Under the pieces are notes generated by a model. It saw only the letters and a list, made by a program, of their open reading frames with translations, did no database searches and was not told where the DNA came from. Positions 17,011-26,055 of a stretch of DNA of 64,000 bases are shown one piece after another (position 1 is the first letter of the stretch; every line of letters starts with the position of its first letter). Origin of the DNA: Sphingobium sp. CECT 9361 (GTDB taxonomy: Bacteria > Pseudomonadota > Alphaproteobacteria > Sphingomonadales > Sphingomonadaceae); NCBI RefSeq assembly GCF_918741285.1, contig NZ_CAKKNC010000008.1, positions 1 to 64,000 on the forward strand, read 5' to 3'. The position numbers and the translations under genes were made by a program.

Positions 17011-17565
17011 TCAAAGCCGGGGCAGCGTCACGCCCTTTTGTCCCATATATTTGCCGGCGCGGTCGGCATAGCTCGTTTCGCAGGGTTCATTGCCTTCCAG
17101 GAACAGGAACTGGCACGCGCCTTCATTGGCGTAAATCTTGGCGGGAAGCGGCGTTGTGTTGGAAAATTCCAGCGTCACATGGCCCTCCCAACCCGGTTCC
17201 AGCGGGGTGACGTTCACGATGATGCCGCACCGCGCATAAGTCGATTTGCCAAGGCAGATCACCAGCACGTCACGCGGCACACGGAAATATTCGACCGTGC
17301 GGGCCAGCGCAAAGCTGTTGGGCGGGATGATGCAGCAGTCGGTCTGCCGATCGACGAAGCTGTTCGCGGCGAAATCCTTCGGGTCCACGATGACGCTGTC
17401 GATATTGGTGAAGATCTTGAACTCGTCCGCGACGCGCGCGTCATAGCCATAGGAGGACAGGCCGTAGCTGATGCAGCCATCGCGGCGCTGGCTCTCGACG
17501 AACGGCTCGATCATGCCGTTTTCCTGCGCCTGTTTGCGGATCCATTTGTCGGAAAGTATGCTCAT
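17011..17565 (-). CDS. dcd: dCTP deaminase
   Basis: A 184-residue enzyme that converts dCTP to dUTP and ammonia for thymidylate synthesis. The trimeric dUTPase-fold motifs are present: [13 protein letters not shown], the catalytic segment GKSTYARCG (Ser and Arg), and [12 protein letters not shown] with the catalytic Glu. The C-terminal [11 protein letters not shown] closes the active site. Length fits the monofunctional proteobacterial enzyme. It begins 3 bp after the cytidine deaminase stop, so the two pyrimidine deaminase genes are coupled. Confidence 0.95.
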   Translation of the reverse strand: MSILSDKWIRKQAQENGMIEPFVESQRRDGCISYGLSSYGYDARVADEFKIFTNIDSVIVDPKDFAANSFVDRQTDCCIIPPNSFALARTVEYFRVPRDVLVICLGKSTYARCGIIVNVTPLEPGWEGHVTLEFSNTTPLPAKIYANEGACQFLFLEGNEPCETSYADRAGKYMGQKGVTLPRL

Positions 17566-17568
17566 GTC

Positions 17569-18048
17569 TCAAGCGTCCTTCAGGGGTGCGATGCCCAGAT
17601 TGGCGGGACCAAAGGCGTGGGGCAGCAGATCGGCCACCCGATGTTCGTGGATCGCATCGCCCACCGGCGCGACGCAATAGATGGCAAGGGTGCGGCCTGC
17701 CATCTGCTCGGCTTCGTTCATCACCTGACGGCAGCGACCGCAGGGGGTGATGACGGCGGCAGGATCGGCGGCGGCGTCCATCGGGCCGCCGCTGACGGCA
17801 ATGGCGGTAATATCGGCGAGACGTCCCTGCGCGCTGACCGTGGCAATCGCCACCGTCTCAGCGCAGAGCGACAGGCCATAGCTTGCGTTTTCGAAATTGC
17901 TGCCGGTCACGACCGTTCCGTCAGTCAGCCGTACGGCTGCGCCAACGGCAAAGCGGCTGTAGGGCGCATGAGCATGAGCCATCGCGCCGCGCGCCGATGC
18001 GATCAACGCGGTGATGTCTGCGGGGGGAAGGGCGGGGCTGTCTGTCAT
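17569..18048 (-). CDS. cdd: cytidine deaminase
   Basis: A 159-residue enzyme of pyrimidine salvage that deaminates cytidine and deoxycytidine. It shows the zinc site LCAETVAI (Cys-Ala-Glu) and TPCGRCRQ (two Cys), with YSRFAVGAAV and GSNFENASYGLS for nucleoside binding. It is the tetrameric three-cysteine type. The ATG at 18048 overlaps the upstream stop (ATGA), so it is coupled to the GH25-like gene, an odd partner. Confidence 0.92.
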   Translation of the reverse strand: MTDSPALPPADITALIASARGAMAHAHAPYSRFAVGAAVRLTDGTVVTGSNFENASYGLSLCAETVAIATVSAQGRLADITAIAVSGGPMDAAADPAAVITPCGRCRQVMNEAEQMAGRTLAIYCVAPVGDAIHEHRVADLLPHAFGPANLGIAPLKDA

Positions 18049-18752
18049 TGCGCTACGACATCCCATTCCACCGGGGCGTCGACGCCGTCAAGCCGCCGCA
18101 TGTCGGATGCGGTCCACATCACCCAAGGGCGGCTGGCATAATCGGGGGCGATGAAGTTCCCCTCCAGCCACAGCGTGCGGTTGATGCCTGCGCCGATGTC
18201 GTACTGTGCATCGAAGGCCTTCGACACGCGGACCAGTGCAGGCTTGCCGGAATGCGCTTCAATCAGGTTCAGGAAAGTGTTGAGGTCCGACAGCACGATA
18301 TCGCGACCGGGGCGGCGGGCGCATCGCGGGTCGAAATCGAGCCGGACGACGGGGGGCAAGGCAGCATTGTCGCGCGGCACAGTTGCCATGAACAAGGTCG
18401 CCTGATCCACTGCCCGGTCGCACAGGCTGTACCGATGCGCCGCGCCGTACCGCAGCCCAGCCGCTCGCGCACCTGCCCAATTGGCGGCGAAAGCCGGATC
18501 GCGATGGTGCGCGCCAGAAGAGGCCAGCACATAAGCGAAGTCGGCATGGCGGGCGCGGACAGTGCGCCAGTCGATTGGGCCGTCGGCTTCGCTGACTGAA
18601 AGCCCCTGCATCGGATAGGTGTCGCGCGGCGGTGCCCAGCGGATCGCATAGGCCCAGCCTGTCGCCGCCAAAATCGCCATGACGATAAGGATCAGCCCGA
18701 TTCGACCGAGCGTGCCGCGATAATTGCGGCCACCATTTCGTTGTACGCGCAA
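18045..18752 (-). CDS. GH25-like protein, apparently lacking catalytic acids
   Basis: A 235-residue protein with one N-terminal membrane anchor (about 17-36, IGLILIVMAILAATGWAYAI) and a periplasmic domain of the GH25 lysozyme fold: GPIDWRTVRARHADFAYV, DPAFAANWAGARAAGLRYGA, ALPPVVRLDFD, VMWTASD. In active GH25 enzymes the first strand reads GxDVS and a later strand ends DxE. Here these read GLSVS and RLDFD, so the usual acids are replaced or shifted. It may bind peptidoglycan without cleaving it. It lies between UPF0262 and cdd in a tight run. Confidence 0.75.
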   Translation of the reverse strand: MRVQRNGGRNYRGTLGRIGLILIVMAILAATGWAYAIRWAPPRDTYPMQGLSVSEADGPIDWRTVRARHADFAYVLASSGAHHRDPAFAANWAGARAAGLRYGAAHRYSLCDRAVDQATLFMATVPRDNAALPPVVRLDFDPRCARRPGRDIVLSDLNTFLNLIEAHSGKPALVRVSKAFDAQYDIGAGINRTLWLEGNFIAPDYASRPWVMWTASDMRRLDGVDAPVEWDVVAQ

Positions 18753-18756
18753 CTGC

Positions 18757-19239
18757 TTATCCCTTGATATGCAGAACGCAGAGCAACGTGAACAGGCGGC
18801 GGGCGGTGTCGAAATCGACGTCGATCTTCCCGTCCAGCCGTTCCTTCAGGATATCCGCAGCCTCGTTGTGGATGCCCCGGCGGGCCATGTCGATCGTCTC
18901 GATCTGCTGCGGCGTGGCAGCACGGATCGCTTGATAATAGCTGTCGCAAATCGCGAAATAGTCTTTGATCGCACGGCGAAACCGCGCAAGACCGAGGATG
19001 ATCGTTTCCAGCGGGCTGTCGTCCTCCCTCCGAATCTCTATGACCAGCCGCCCTTCCTCGACACCCAGCCGCACTTTGTAGGGGCCGGCGTACTTGTCGG
19101 GATGCTCCCGCTGCGGCGCGAAATGGTTTTCTTCGAGCAGGTCGAAGATCGCAATCCGGCGCTCCTGCTCGACATCGGCATTGCGCCAGATGATCGTACG
19201 CTGGTCCAGCTCGATATCTATGATGCGGGGATCGGCCAT
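18757..19239 (-). CDS. UPF0262 family protein
   Basis: A 160-residue protein matching UPF0262 over its full length: RIIDIELDQRTIIWRN, ERRIAIFDLLEENHF, GPYKVRLGVEEGRLVIEI, and ETIILGLARFRRAIKDYF. The family is restricted to alphaproteobacteria and has no established function. It is the first gene of a minus-strand run with spacings of 4 bp or overlaps (GH25-like, cdd, dcd). It is divergent from dnaB, with about 170 bp between them for both promoters. Confidence 0.9.
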   Translation of the reverse strand: MADPRIIDIELDQRTIIWRNADVEQERRIAIFDLLEENHFAPQREHPDKYAGPYKVRLGVEEGRLVIEIRREDDSPLETIILGLARFRRAIKDYFAICDSYYQAIRAATPQQIETIDMARRGIHNEAADILKERLDGKIDVDFDTARRLFTLLCVLHIKG

Positions 19240-19411
19240 ATTGCTGTGTTGTCAGTGCGGCGATGAGCCGGGAAATGCAAGAGGCCATAAGTACCTCCCT
19301 TTCGCCGGAACGGGAAGGAATCAAGTTATCCACAGCTTCGTCCACAGGTCATCCACAGCGCCTTGTCGCGCCGGACTTGCTCCTGACGGCGAACAGGCCG
19401 ATGATAGAGCC

Positions 19412-20899
19412 ATGGCCGAAGTGATGAAGTTGATGCCCGCGGGAGATGCGGCGCCGCAGGAACTGCCGCGCAATGTGGAGGCGGAAGCCGCGTTGCTGGG
19501 CGCGCTGATGATCGACAATCGCATTGCCGAAGACGTGCAGATGAAGCTGCGCGCCGAACATTTCTTTGAGCCGCTGCACGGGCGCATCTACGACGCGATC
19601 ATGCGGCTGTTAGAAAAGAACATGGTCGCCAATCCGGTAACGTTGAAGCCGATGGTGGAGCAGGATCCCGCGCTCAAGGAGCTGGGCGGTGCGGCCTATC
19701 TTGCGCAACTGACGGGCAATGGCGCGGCGCTGATCGGCGCGCGCGATTTCGCGACGCAGATTTACGATCTTGCCTTGTTACGAGAACTTGTCGGGGTCGG
19801 CCGCGAACTCGTTGAAAACGCGCTCGACACCAGCGAAGATGTCGATCCGCGCGCGCAGATCGAAGCGGCGGAAGTCGCGCTGTACAAGGTGTCCGAAGGC
19901 GAAGGCGAGACCGGGTCGGTCAAGAGCTTCCTGACCGCCAGTACGCTGGCCGTGAAGCAGGCGGAGCGTGCGCTCAATAGCGGCGGGCATCTGTCGGGGA
20001 TCACCACCGGGCTGAATTCACTGAACGAGAAAATCGGCGGCCTGCACAATTCCGACTTGATGATCCTGGCGGGACGTCCGGGCATGGGTAAGACATCGCT
20101 CGCGACCAACATCGCCTATAACGCCGCCTCGCGCTGGGTGCGCGACGATGCCGAGGGGATCGATGCGGCCAAGAATATGGGTGCAAAGACGGCGTTCTTT
20201 TCGCTCGAAATGTCCGCCGATCAGTTGGCTACGCGCGTGCTGGCCGAACAATCGGGGATCAGCGGCGAAGCATTGCGCATGGGCAAGATCAGCCATGCCG
20301 ATTTCCAGAACCTGTCGCGCGCTGCCCGTGAGCTACAGGATCTGCCGCTGTTCATCGACGATACGCCGGGCCTCACCATCGCTGCGCTGCGCACCCGTGC
20401 GCGCCGATTGAAGCGGCGGCACGACATTGGCTTCATCGTCATCGATTATCTTCAATTGTTGCAGGGCACCGGCAAGGGCGGCGACAATCGCGTGCAGGAA
20501 ATTTCCGAAATTTCCCGTGGTTTGAAGACGTTGGCGAAGGAACTTCATGTCCCGGTGCTGGCACTCTCGCAGCTCAGCCGCGCCGTCGAACAGCGCGAAG
20601 ACAAGCGCCCTCAACTGTCCGACCTTCGCGAGTCGGGGTCGATCGAGCAGGACGCGGACATGGTCTGGTTCGTCTTCCGCGAGGACTATTACGTTTCCGC
20701 CAAGCAGCCGCGCGATGTGGAAAGCGAAGAGCATCGCGTCTGGGCCGAGGAGATGGAGAAGGTCTATGGCCTCGCCGAACTGATCGTCGCAAAACAGCGC
20801 CATGGTTCCACGGGGCGCATCCGCATGAAATTCGATGCGAAGATCACCAAGTTCAGCGACCTTGCCGAGGATAGCTATGGCGCGATTGCCTACGAATAG
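19412..20899 (+). CDS. dnaB: replicative DNA helicase DnaB
   Basis: A 495-residue hexameric helicase that unwinds DNA at the replication fork. The N-terminal primase-interaction domain (LPRNVEAEAALLGALMIDN) covers ~15-120. A linker leads to the RecA-like domain with Walker A GRPGMGKTSL, SLEMSADQLATR and Walker B FIVIDYLQLL, and the arginine-finger region DLRESGSIEQDADMV. No intein is present. The start MAEVMKLMPAGD at 19412 is chosen because upstream codons do not resemble DnaB. The next gene starts inside its last 23 bases. Confidence 0.95.
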   Translation: MAEVMKLMPAGDAAPQELPRNVEAEAALLGALMIDNRIAEDVQMKLRAEHFFEPLHGRIYDAIMRLLEKNMVANPVTLKPMVEQDPALKELGGAAYLAQLTGNGAALIGARDFATQIYDLALLRELVGVGRELVENALDTSEDVDPRAQIEAAEVALYKVSEGEGETGSVKSFLTASTLAVKQAERALNSGGHLSGITTGLNSLNEKIGGLHNSDLMILAGRPGMGKTSLATNIAYNAASRWVRDDAEGIDAAKNMGAKTAFFSLEMSADQLATRVLAEQSGISGEALRMGKISHADFQNLSRAARELQDLPLFIDDTPGLTIAALRTRARRLKRRHDIGFIVIDYLQLLQGTGKGGDNRVQEISEISRGLKTLAKELHVPVLALSQLSRAVEQREDKRPQLSDLRESGSIEQDADMVWFVFREDYYVSAKQPRDVESEEHRVWAEEMEKVYGLAELIVAKQRHGSTGRIRMKFDAKITKFSDLAEDSYGAIAYE

Positions 20900-21710
20900 G
20901 GTGCTGCTGGCGCTGGCGGCGTTCGCTTTGCCGTTCAGCGCAATGGCCGCTTTGTCGCCGACATTGGCCAAAAGTGCCTCTTCGTCGCTGCTGCCCGGTC
21001 AGTTCTTGTGGGACGAGACCGATAGCGGTACCGGGCCGGTCGCTATCATGGTCAGCATCGACCGGCAGCATCTCTACGTTTATCGCGATGGCGCACTGAT
21101 CGGCGTGTCGACTGTGTCCACCGGTAAGCCGGGGAAAGACACGCCACTGGGCGAATTTCGCATCCTGCAAAAGAACGTTCATCACCGTTCGAATATCTAC
21201 AGCAATGCGCCGATGCCCTATATGCAGCGGCTGACATGGGGCGGGATCGCCATTCATGGCGGGCAACTGCCGGGCTATCCGGCGTCGCATGGCTGCATCC
21301 GCGTACCGCTCGCGTTCGCCAAAAAGCTGTTTGCCGCCACCGATATGGGCGGAGTGGTCAGCGTATCCGATGGCCAAAGCGGGCCGTTTTTGCGAATCGA
21401 GGTGGACGTTGCCAGCTTGTCAGTGGACATTGCCCCGGCATGGGACGGCAGGGTGCGAGACATTCAGCTTGCGACACAGGCAGCGCCCCCGCCACCTGTG
21501 CGCGTAGCGGCTCTTCCCCCGGTGAAGGCGGCAATTGCATCGGCACCGCGCGACGTTCCCACTGCACCGCCGCCCAAATTGAAGGTCGACCGTGTCGTGC
21601 TGGCGCGGGCGGATATCGCAACGCCCCAGCACGCCGTTGTCCGCAACCCCGATGCGCCCCATTGGCGGGTCCCGTATTATCAGGATGCAACCGTCAAAAC
21701 GGGAGATTAG
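20877..21710 (+). CDS. L,D-transpeptidase (YkuD domain), exported
   Basis: A 277-residue protein with a signal peptide (LALAAFALPFSAMA). The YkuD domain at ~50-185 has VSIDRQHLYVYRDG, STGKPGKDTPLGEF, and the catalytic HGGQLPGYPASHGCIRVP (catalytic Cys in SHGC, with His). Such enzymes form 3-3 peptidoglycan crosslinks or attach proteins to the wall. The C-terminal ~90 residues are Pro/Ala-rich and disordered. The start overlaps dnaB by 23 bp, which links a wall enzyme to replication expression. The downstream convergent BLUF gene overlaps its end by 4 bp. Confidence 0.9.
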   Translation: MARLPTNRVLLALAAFALPFSAMAALSPTLAKSASSSLLPGQFLWDETDSGTGPVAIMVSIDRQHLYVYRDGALIGVSTVSTGKPGKDTPLGEFRILQKNVHHRSNIYSNAPMPYMQRLTWGGIAIHGGQLPGYPASHGCIRVPLAFAKKLFAATDMGGVVSVSDGQSGPFLRIEVDVASLSVDIAPAWDGRVRDIQLATQAAPPPPVRVAALPPVKAAIASAPRDVPTAPPPKLKVDRVVLARADIATPQHAVVRNPDAPHWRVPYYQDATVKTGD

Positions 21711-22126
21711 TGGGCGATCGAACCTGTATGCCCTGTATGCGTGGATGGCACCCAAAATTGCGCCTTTACCGGCGGCCCGCAGCGTTCGAGCAATGTTTCG
21801 ATCTTACCGCGCAGGACGGGGCCGCTGTTGCCATCGTCATAGGCCATCGCCCACCCGCCAAATTGCCGACGCTCCAGCATGCACGCATCCACGATACTGA
21901 GCGTATGGTGCAGCGGATCTTTCGATATTCTGTCGTACAGAATTCGCACGATCAGTTCCGGTCCTTCGATTGTCTGTAAAAAATGGGTGGTGTTGTGGAC
22001 GAGCACCCCAGTGACATCGAACTTACTGTTGTTCCGCCGCGACTTGGCGAGGATTTCGCTGCAGTCTTGTGCCCCGGGCGGGTGAGACGCAGTGCTGGTG
22101 TAGGTCAGTTGAAATATGTCGGGCAT
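21707..22126 (-). CDS. BLUF-domain blue-light photoreceptor, stand-alone
   Basis: A 139-residue protein with BLUF at residues ~3-95. FAD-binding and photocycle residues are in place: Tyr9 (QLTYTSTA), Asn32/33 (SRRNN), Gln51 (FLQTIEGPE), and Trp92/Met94 (GGWAMAY). There is no output domain, so it must signal through its C-terminal helices and a partner, like short BLUF proteins of the PixD type. It is divergent from a DUF5946 gene across about 150 bp. Codon use is slightly less GC-biased than in neighbouring genes. Confidence 0.9.
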   Translation of the reverse strand: MPDIFQLTYTSTASHPPGAQDCSEILAKSRRNNSKFDVTGVLVHNTTHFLQTIEGPELIVRILYDRISKDPLHHTLSIVDACMLERRQFGGWAMAYDDGNSGPVLRGKIETLLERCGPPVKAQFWVPSTHTGHTGSIAH

Positions 22127-22274
22127 GCGACCGCTCCGTTTTGTTTATTCGCGGTGGCCCTTAAGCCAACACCGCCCGGATGAACAGTAGCGCATGTCAC
22201 CTTCCCGTCGCGCAACGCCTTGCGTACCATGGCTCTTGCCTTCATGAAAAGCAGTATCAAGTGGCGCGTAACGC

Positions 22275-22808
22275 GTGGAGCGGGGTATCTTGACAGTTGA
22301 GCATGATGTGGAATGTCCCGGCTGTGGTCTGATCCTGCCACGTCAGGCGACGGTGGCCGGGCACCGTTATATCCCTGCCTCGCCTGAATGTTGGTCTCTT
22401 TTCTCCGAGGTGCTCGCGAGTGAGTACGAGAACGTCGTCATCTACTCGGCCGTGCATCAACTGACGGTCGATTGCTACGCCGTTCAACATGCGGTGAACC
22501 ACCCGGCCAAATCGCTCGTCTCGCATCTCGTCTCCCTCCATCTTCAGCTCGTCGACGGGATGACCGGCTTCGAGGCACGGGATCGGCTCAAGTTCCTCGT
22601 CGATACCACGCGGGATTATCCTGAGCTCCCCTCTCCCGAACGCCGGACGGGCGTCACGATCTTCGATGTCGCGCTGAAGGTCGGGTCGTCGGATTACGTG
22701 CGGGCGGTGCGCGACTGGGCCGCGGCGGTTTGGGAGAGCTGGTCAGGATCCTATGGCGCGATCGGCGCGATCACGACCGAGCTGAAGTGTCGCTATGAGG
22801 TTCGTTGA
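22275..22808 (+). CDS. DUF5946 family protein
   Basis: A 177-residue protein with an N-terminal zinc-knuckle-like pair (VECPGCGLILP) and the family features PASPECWSLFSEVLASEY, YAVQHAVNHPAKSL, SLHLQLVDG, and a C-terminal VRDWAAAVWESW. The histidine-rich core suggests a metal-binding helical protein, but the family is uncharacterised. It may start at the TTG at 22290 (better spaced from GGAGCGGGG) rather than the GTG at 22275. It is divergent from the BLUF gene, so the two could share control. Confidence 0.75.
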   Translation: MERGILTVEHDVECPGCGLILPRQATVAGHRYIPASPECWSLFSEVLASEYENVVIYSAVHQLTVDCYAVQHAVNHPAKSLVSHLVSLHLQLVDGMTGFEARDRLKFLVDTTRDYPELPSPERRTGVTIFDVALKVGSSDYVRAVRDWAAAVWESWSGSYGAIGAITTELKCRYEVR

Positions 22809-22911
22809 GGAGAGAAACCTCTGGGACGTGAACGACGCGGCCGATGTTCGCGCCCTGCTCAGGCACGACTCGATCGGCCTGGGCCGCTTACGGGTTCCGC
22901 CGGCATGAAGG

Positions 22912-23688
22912 TCAAAAAGACGGCAGGTTTGCCGGGTCGTTCGGGTCGAGCGGCGAGACCGGCGAATGGATGCCGCATTCGACCTTGTCCCATCCGCGCC
23001 ACCGGCCCGCACGCGGGTCTTCGCCGGGCTGGACTTTCGATGTGCACGGCTCGCAACCGATAGAGGGATAGCCTTCCGCTTCCAGCGGATGGCGCGGCAG
23101 ATCGTGCGTCTCGAAATAGGCCTCCAGATCGTCCTTGGTCCAGTCCCCCAGCGGGTTCAGTTTCATCTGGCCGTTCGCCACTTCGAAACGGGGGATGTTC
23201 TGGCGGGTGGCGGCCTGAAACGCCTTGCGACCGGATATCCACGCATCCAGCCCGTCCTTGGCGCGTGCCAAAGGTTCGACCTTGCGGATTTCGCAGCAAC
23301 CGTCGGGATCGTAGGACCAGCGCAGGCCCGTCTCATCCTTCTTTGCCAGCACTTCCAGATTGGGCGTGACCGTCTGACTGTCGCGAATGCCGAAGCGCGC
23401 GACGAGCAGATCGCGATAGGCAAGCGTCTCAGGAAACATCTTGAGCGTATCGACGAAAATCACCGGCACATCGGGGTCCGCCTGCGCCACCAGATGCAGC
23501 AGCACAGCGCTTTCAGTGCCGAAGGAGGAGACAGTGGCGATCCGTCCCAGCGTCTTTTCGGCGAACAGGGTGCGCAGCATGGGTAGCGTATCGACACCCG
23601 CGAAGCGAGCGTTGAGCGCATCGGCATCCGCCTGCGTAAAGGCAGGACGGCTATCGATAATGTCCAGCTTGCGTGCTGCCTCAGCCAT
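22912..23688 (-). CDS. cysH: phosphoadenylyl/adenylyl-sulfate reductase, Fe-S type
   Basis: A 258-residue enzyme reducing activated sulfate to sulfite with thioredoxin. The substrate domain has SSFGTESAVLLHL (P-loop-like) and the arginine segment RKVEPL. Cysteines C131-C132 and C212/C215 (GCEPC) form the 4Fe-4S site characteristic of the APS-reducing branch, and C238 (ECGIH) is the catalytic cysteine. The Fe-S cysteines favour APS over PAPS as substrate. It is the last gene of the sulfur operon and overlaps the DUF934 gene by 8 bp. Confidence 0.92.
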   Translation of the reverse strand: MAEAARKLDIIDSRPAFTQADADALNARFAGVDTLPMLRTLFAEKTLGRIATVSSFGTESAVLLHLVAQADPDVPVIFVDTLKMFPETLAYRDLLVARFGIRDSQTVTPNLEVLAKKDETGLRWSYDPDGCCEIRKVEPLARAKDGLDAWISGRKAFQAATRQNIPRFEVANGQMKLNPLGDWTKDDLEAYFETHDLPRHPLEAEGYPSIGCEPCTSKVQPGEDPRAGRWRGWDKVECGIHSPVSPLDPNDPANLPSF

Positions 23689-24121
23689 TCGCGGCCTCGG
23701 GATGGCGCTTGGCCCAAACGGGCACGCGGCCATCGACGGACTTTTGATATACGTCCTTATAGCGAGCGAGCGTGGTATCGACGACAGCCTGATCGAACGG
23801 ATGATCGGGCTGGAAGCTGTCGAAGCCGCAACGGCGCATCGCCATCAACTGATCGACCAGCACATCGCCCACCGCACGTAGTTCGCCCGTATAGCCTGCT
23901 TCGCGCAGGATACGTGCGGCGGAATAGCCGCGCCCGTCGCCGAAGACCGGGAAGTTCACTTCGACTAGCGAAATCCGATCCAGCGTCCCCAGCAACTGAC
24001 GCGCGTCGTCGCTCGGTTCGATCCGGACGGCGGTGGCGTTGGTCTGGCCCGCAAAGGCCTCGACGGTCACGGTCGGTTCCTGGCCCGGCTCGTCATCGCG
24101 GAAAGACAGGAAATCAACCAT
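23681..24121 (-). CDS. DUF934 domain-containing protein of sulfite reduction
   Basis: A 146-residue protein of the DUF934 family (VEVNFPVFGDGRGYSAARIL, ELRAVGDVLVDQLMAMRRCG, HPFDQAV). It is nearly always encoded between cysI and cysH in alpha- and betaproteobacteria. Its biochemical role is not settled; it is thought to assist sulfite reductase. It overlaps both neighbours by 8 bp, which indicates translational coupling within the operon. Confidence 0.92.
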   Translation of the reverse strand: MVDFLSFRDDEPGQEPTVTVEAFAGQTNATAVRIEPSDDARQLLGTLDRISLVEVNFPVFGDGRGYSAARILREAGYTGELRAVGDVLVDQLMAMRRCGFDSFQPDHPFDQAVVDTTLARYKDVYQKSVDGRVPVWAKRHPEAANG

Positions 24122-25745
24122 AGAGGGCCTCCTTGAACGGCTTCATGCCCAGACGGCGATAGGTGTCGAGGAAGCGTTCGCCTTCGGTGCGTTCGCGGAC
24201 GTAAAGGTCGGTGACTTTTTCAACGGCATCGACGATCCCGTTCTCATCGAAGCCGGGACCAGTGATGCTGCCGACGCTCGCGTCCTCCGCGCCCGATCCA
24301 CCAAGTGAGAGCTGATAGTTTTCGATGCCGCGCCGGTCGACGCCCAATATGCCGATATGCCCGGCATGATGATGACCGCAGGCATTGATGCAGCCGGAAA
24401 TCTTCAGTTTCAGTTCGCCCAGATCACGCTGCCGCACCGGATCGGCGAAGCGTTCGGCGATCTTTTGCGCGACGGTGATCGAGCGTGCATTGGCCAGACT
24501 GCAATAATCGAGGCCAGGGCAGGCGATGATGTCGCTGATCAAGTCCAGATTGGCTTCGGCCAGTCCTACTGCATCCAGTTCCTGCCAGATCGCATACAGG
24601 TCAGCCTTTTTCACGAAGGGCAGCACGATGTTCTGCGCATGGGTGACGCGCAATTCGTCCAGCGAGAAGCGCTCGGCAAGGTCCGCCATCAGGTCGATCT
24701 GCGCCGACGAAGCGTCACCGGGGATGCCGCCAATTGGCTTCAGGCTGATGTTGACGATGGCATAGCCGGGCTGCTTGTGCGCTTTCACATTCTGGTCGAT
24801 CCACAGCGCAAAAGCAGGGTCGGAGCGATCGATGTCGTCCGACAGTCCGGTCTCGTATGCAGGATCGGCGAAGTAGCCGCGAATGCGGTCCAGCTCTGCA
24901 GTTGGCGGATTGAGGCCAAGCTGCTTCATCGCGAAAAATTCTTCCTCGACCTGCCGCTTATATTCGTCCCTACCGATTTCATGGACGAGGATCTTGATCC
25001 GCGCCTTGTACTTGTTGTCGCGGCGACCGTAGCGATTGTAGACGCGCAGGCAGGCCTCGATATAAGAAATGATCTCGTCTTCGCCGACAAAGTCTCTGAT
25101 TTCAGGCGCGACCATCGGCGTGCGGCCCATGCCGCCACCCGCGAAAATCCGCGCACCGACGACACCATCGCGCTTTACCAGCTCGATACCGATATCGTGG
25201 AGGCGCATCGCGGCGCGATCTTCCTGAGACGCGATCACGGCGATCTTGAACTTGCGCGGCAGATAGGTGAATTCGGGGTGGAAGCTCGACCATTGACGCA
25301 GCAGCTCGGCCCAGGGGCGCGGATCGACGATTTCGTCCGCTGCGACACCGGCATATTGGTCCGATGAGATATTGCGGATGCAATTGCCGCTGGTCTGGAT
25401 GGCGTGCATCTCGACCGTGGCCAGCTCGGCTAGGATGTCCGGCGCATCCTCCAGCTTGATCCAGTTATACTGCAGGTTCTGGCGCGTCGTGAAATGCGCG
25501 TAATCGCGATCATATTTGCGCGCGATATGGCCCAGCATTCGCATCTGCTTGCCCGACAGCGTGCCATAGGGAATGGCCACGCGCAGCATATAGGCGTGGA
25601 GTTGCAGATAGAGGCCGTTCATCAGCCGCAGCGGCTTGAACTGGTCCTCGGTCAGCGCACCGGCAAGGCGGCGATTGGTCTGGTCGCGAAACTCCTCAAC
25701 GCGGGCCTCGACGATCGACTGGTCATATTGGTCGTAACGATACAT
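24114..25745 (-). CDS. cysI: sulfite reductase hemoprotein subunit (nitrite/sulfite reductase family)
   Basis: A 543-residue siroheme/4Fe-4S enzyme that reduces sulfite to sulfide with six electrons. The two ferredoxin-like repeats include RQNLQYNWIKLED and TSGNCIRNISSD. The cluster-siroheme ligands are the cysteines in CPGLDYCSLANARS and GCINACGHHHAGHIG. No flavoprotein subunit (CysJ) is encoded here, so electrons probably come from ferredoxin. It lies in the operon cobA-DUF2849-cysI-DUF934-cysH. Confidence 0.93.
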   Translation of the reverse strand: MYRYDQYDQSIVEARVEEFRDQTNRRLAGALTEDQFKPLRLMNGLYLQLHAYMLRVAIPYGTLSGKQMRMLGHIARKYDRDYAHFTTRQNLQYNWIKLEDAPDILAELATVEMHAIQTSGNCIRNISSDQYAGVAADEIVDPRPWAELLRQWSSFHPEFTYLPRKFKIAVIASQEDRAAMRLHDIGIELVKRDGVVGARIFAGGGMGRTPMVAPEIRDFVGEDEIISYIEACLRVYNRYGRRDNKYKARIKILVHEIGRDEYKRQVEEEFFAMKQLGLNPPTAELDRIRGYFADPAYETGLSDDIDRSDPAFALWIDQNVKAHKQPGYAIVNISLKPIGGIPGDASSAQIDLMADLAERFSLDELRVTHAQNIVLPFVKKADLYAIWQELDAVGLAEANLDLISDIIACPGLDYCSLANARSITVAQKIAERFADPVRQRDLGELKLKISGCINACGHHHAGHIGILGVDRRGIENYQLSLGGSGAEDASVGSITGPGFDENGIVDAVEKVTDLYVRERTEGERFLDTYRRLGMKPFKEALYG

Positions 25746-25758
25746 GTCAGATTGGCCC

Positions 25759-26055
25759 TTAAATTACCCACTGTCCGGCGTTGGGGTCCGCCGGTTTCAG
25801 CGTGAGGTCGGGGCGCACCGTGGGGCCGAGCGCCCGGATGCGATCCTTGATATGGGCGGGGCGGGGGCCATCGTCCGACGGCGTAGCGTCGATCACATAG
25901 GCGCCCACGACATGCCGCGCGGCTTCCTCGCGCCGGGCAAGGTCGTCTCCGGTTTCGCCAACGTCCACTGCATCGGCGACAAGGCGCGACCAGCCATCGC
26001 CCGCCCACCAGATGACATCGCCCGTCGGCAAGTCATTGCCCGTCAAAATTTTCAC
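25759..26055 (-). CDS. DUF2849 domain-containing protein
   Basis: A 98-residue protein of DUF2849 (MKILTGNDLPTGDVIWWAGD, then ARREEAARHVVGAYVID). It is regularly found upstream of cysI in alphaproteobacteria and is probably an accessory factor for siroheme or sulfite reductase. No catalytic motif is apparent. Its ATG overlaps the cobA stop (ATGA), and cysI starts 13 bp downstream. Confidence 0.9.
   Translation of the reverse strand: MKILTGNDLPTGDVIWWAGDGWSRLVADAVDVGETGDDLARREEAARHVVGAYVIDATPSDDGPRPAHIKDRIRALGPTVRPDLTLKPADPNAGQWVI

Noticed and set aside
22808..22912. Attenuator or riboswitch beyond the sulfur operon end
   Set aside because: The region lies downstream of cysH and shows no stable stem or SAM-motif match.
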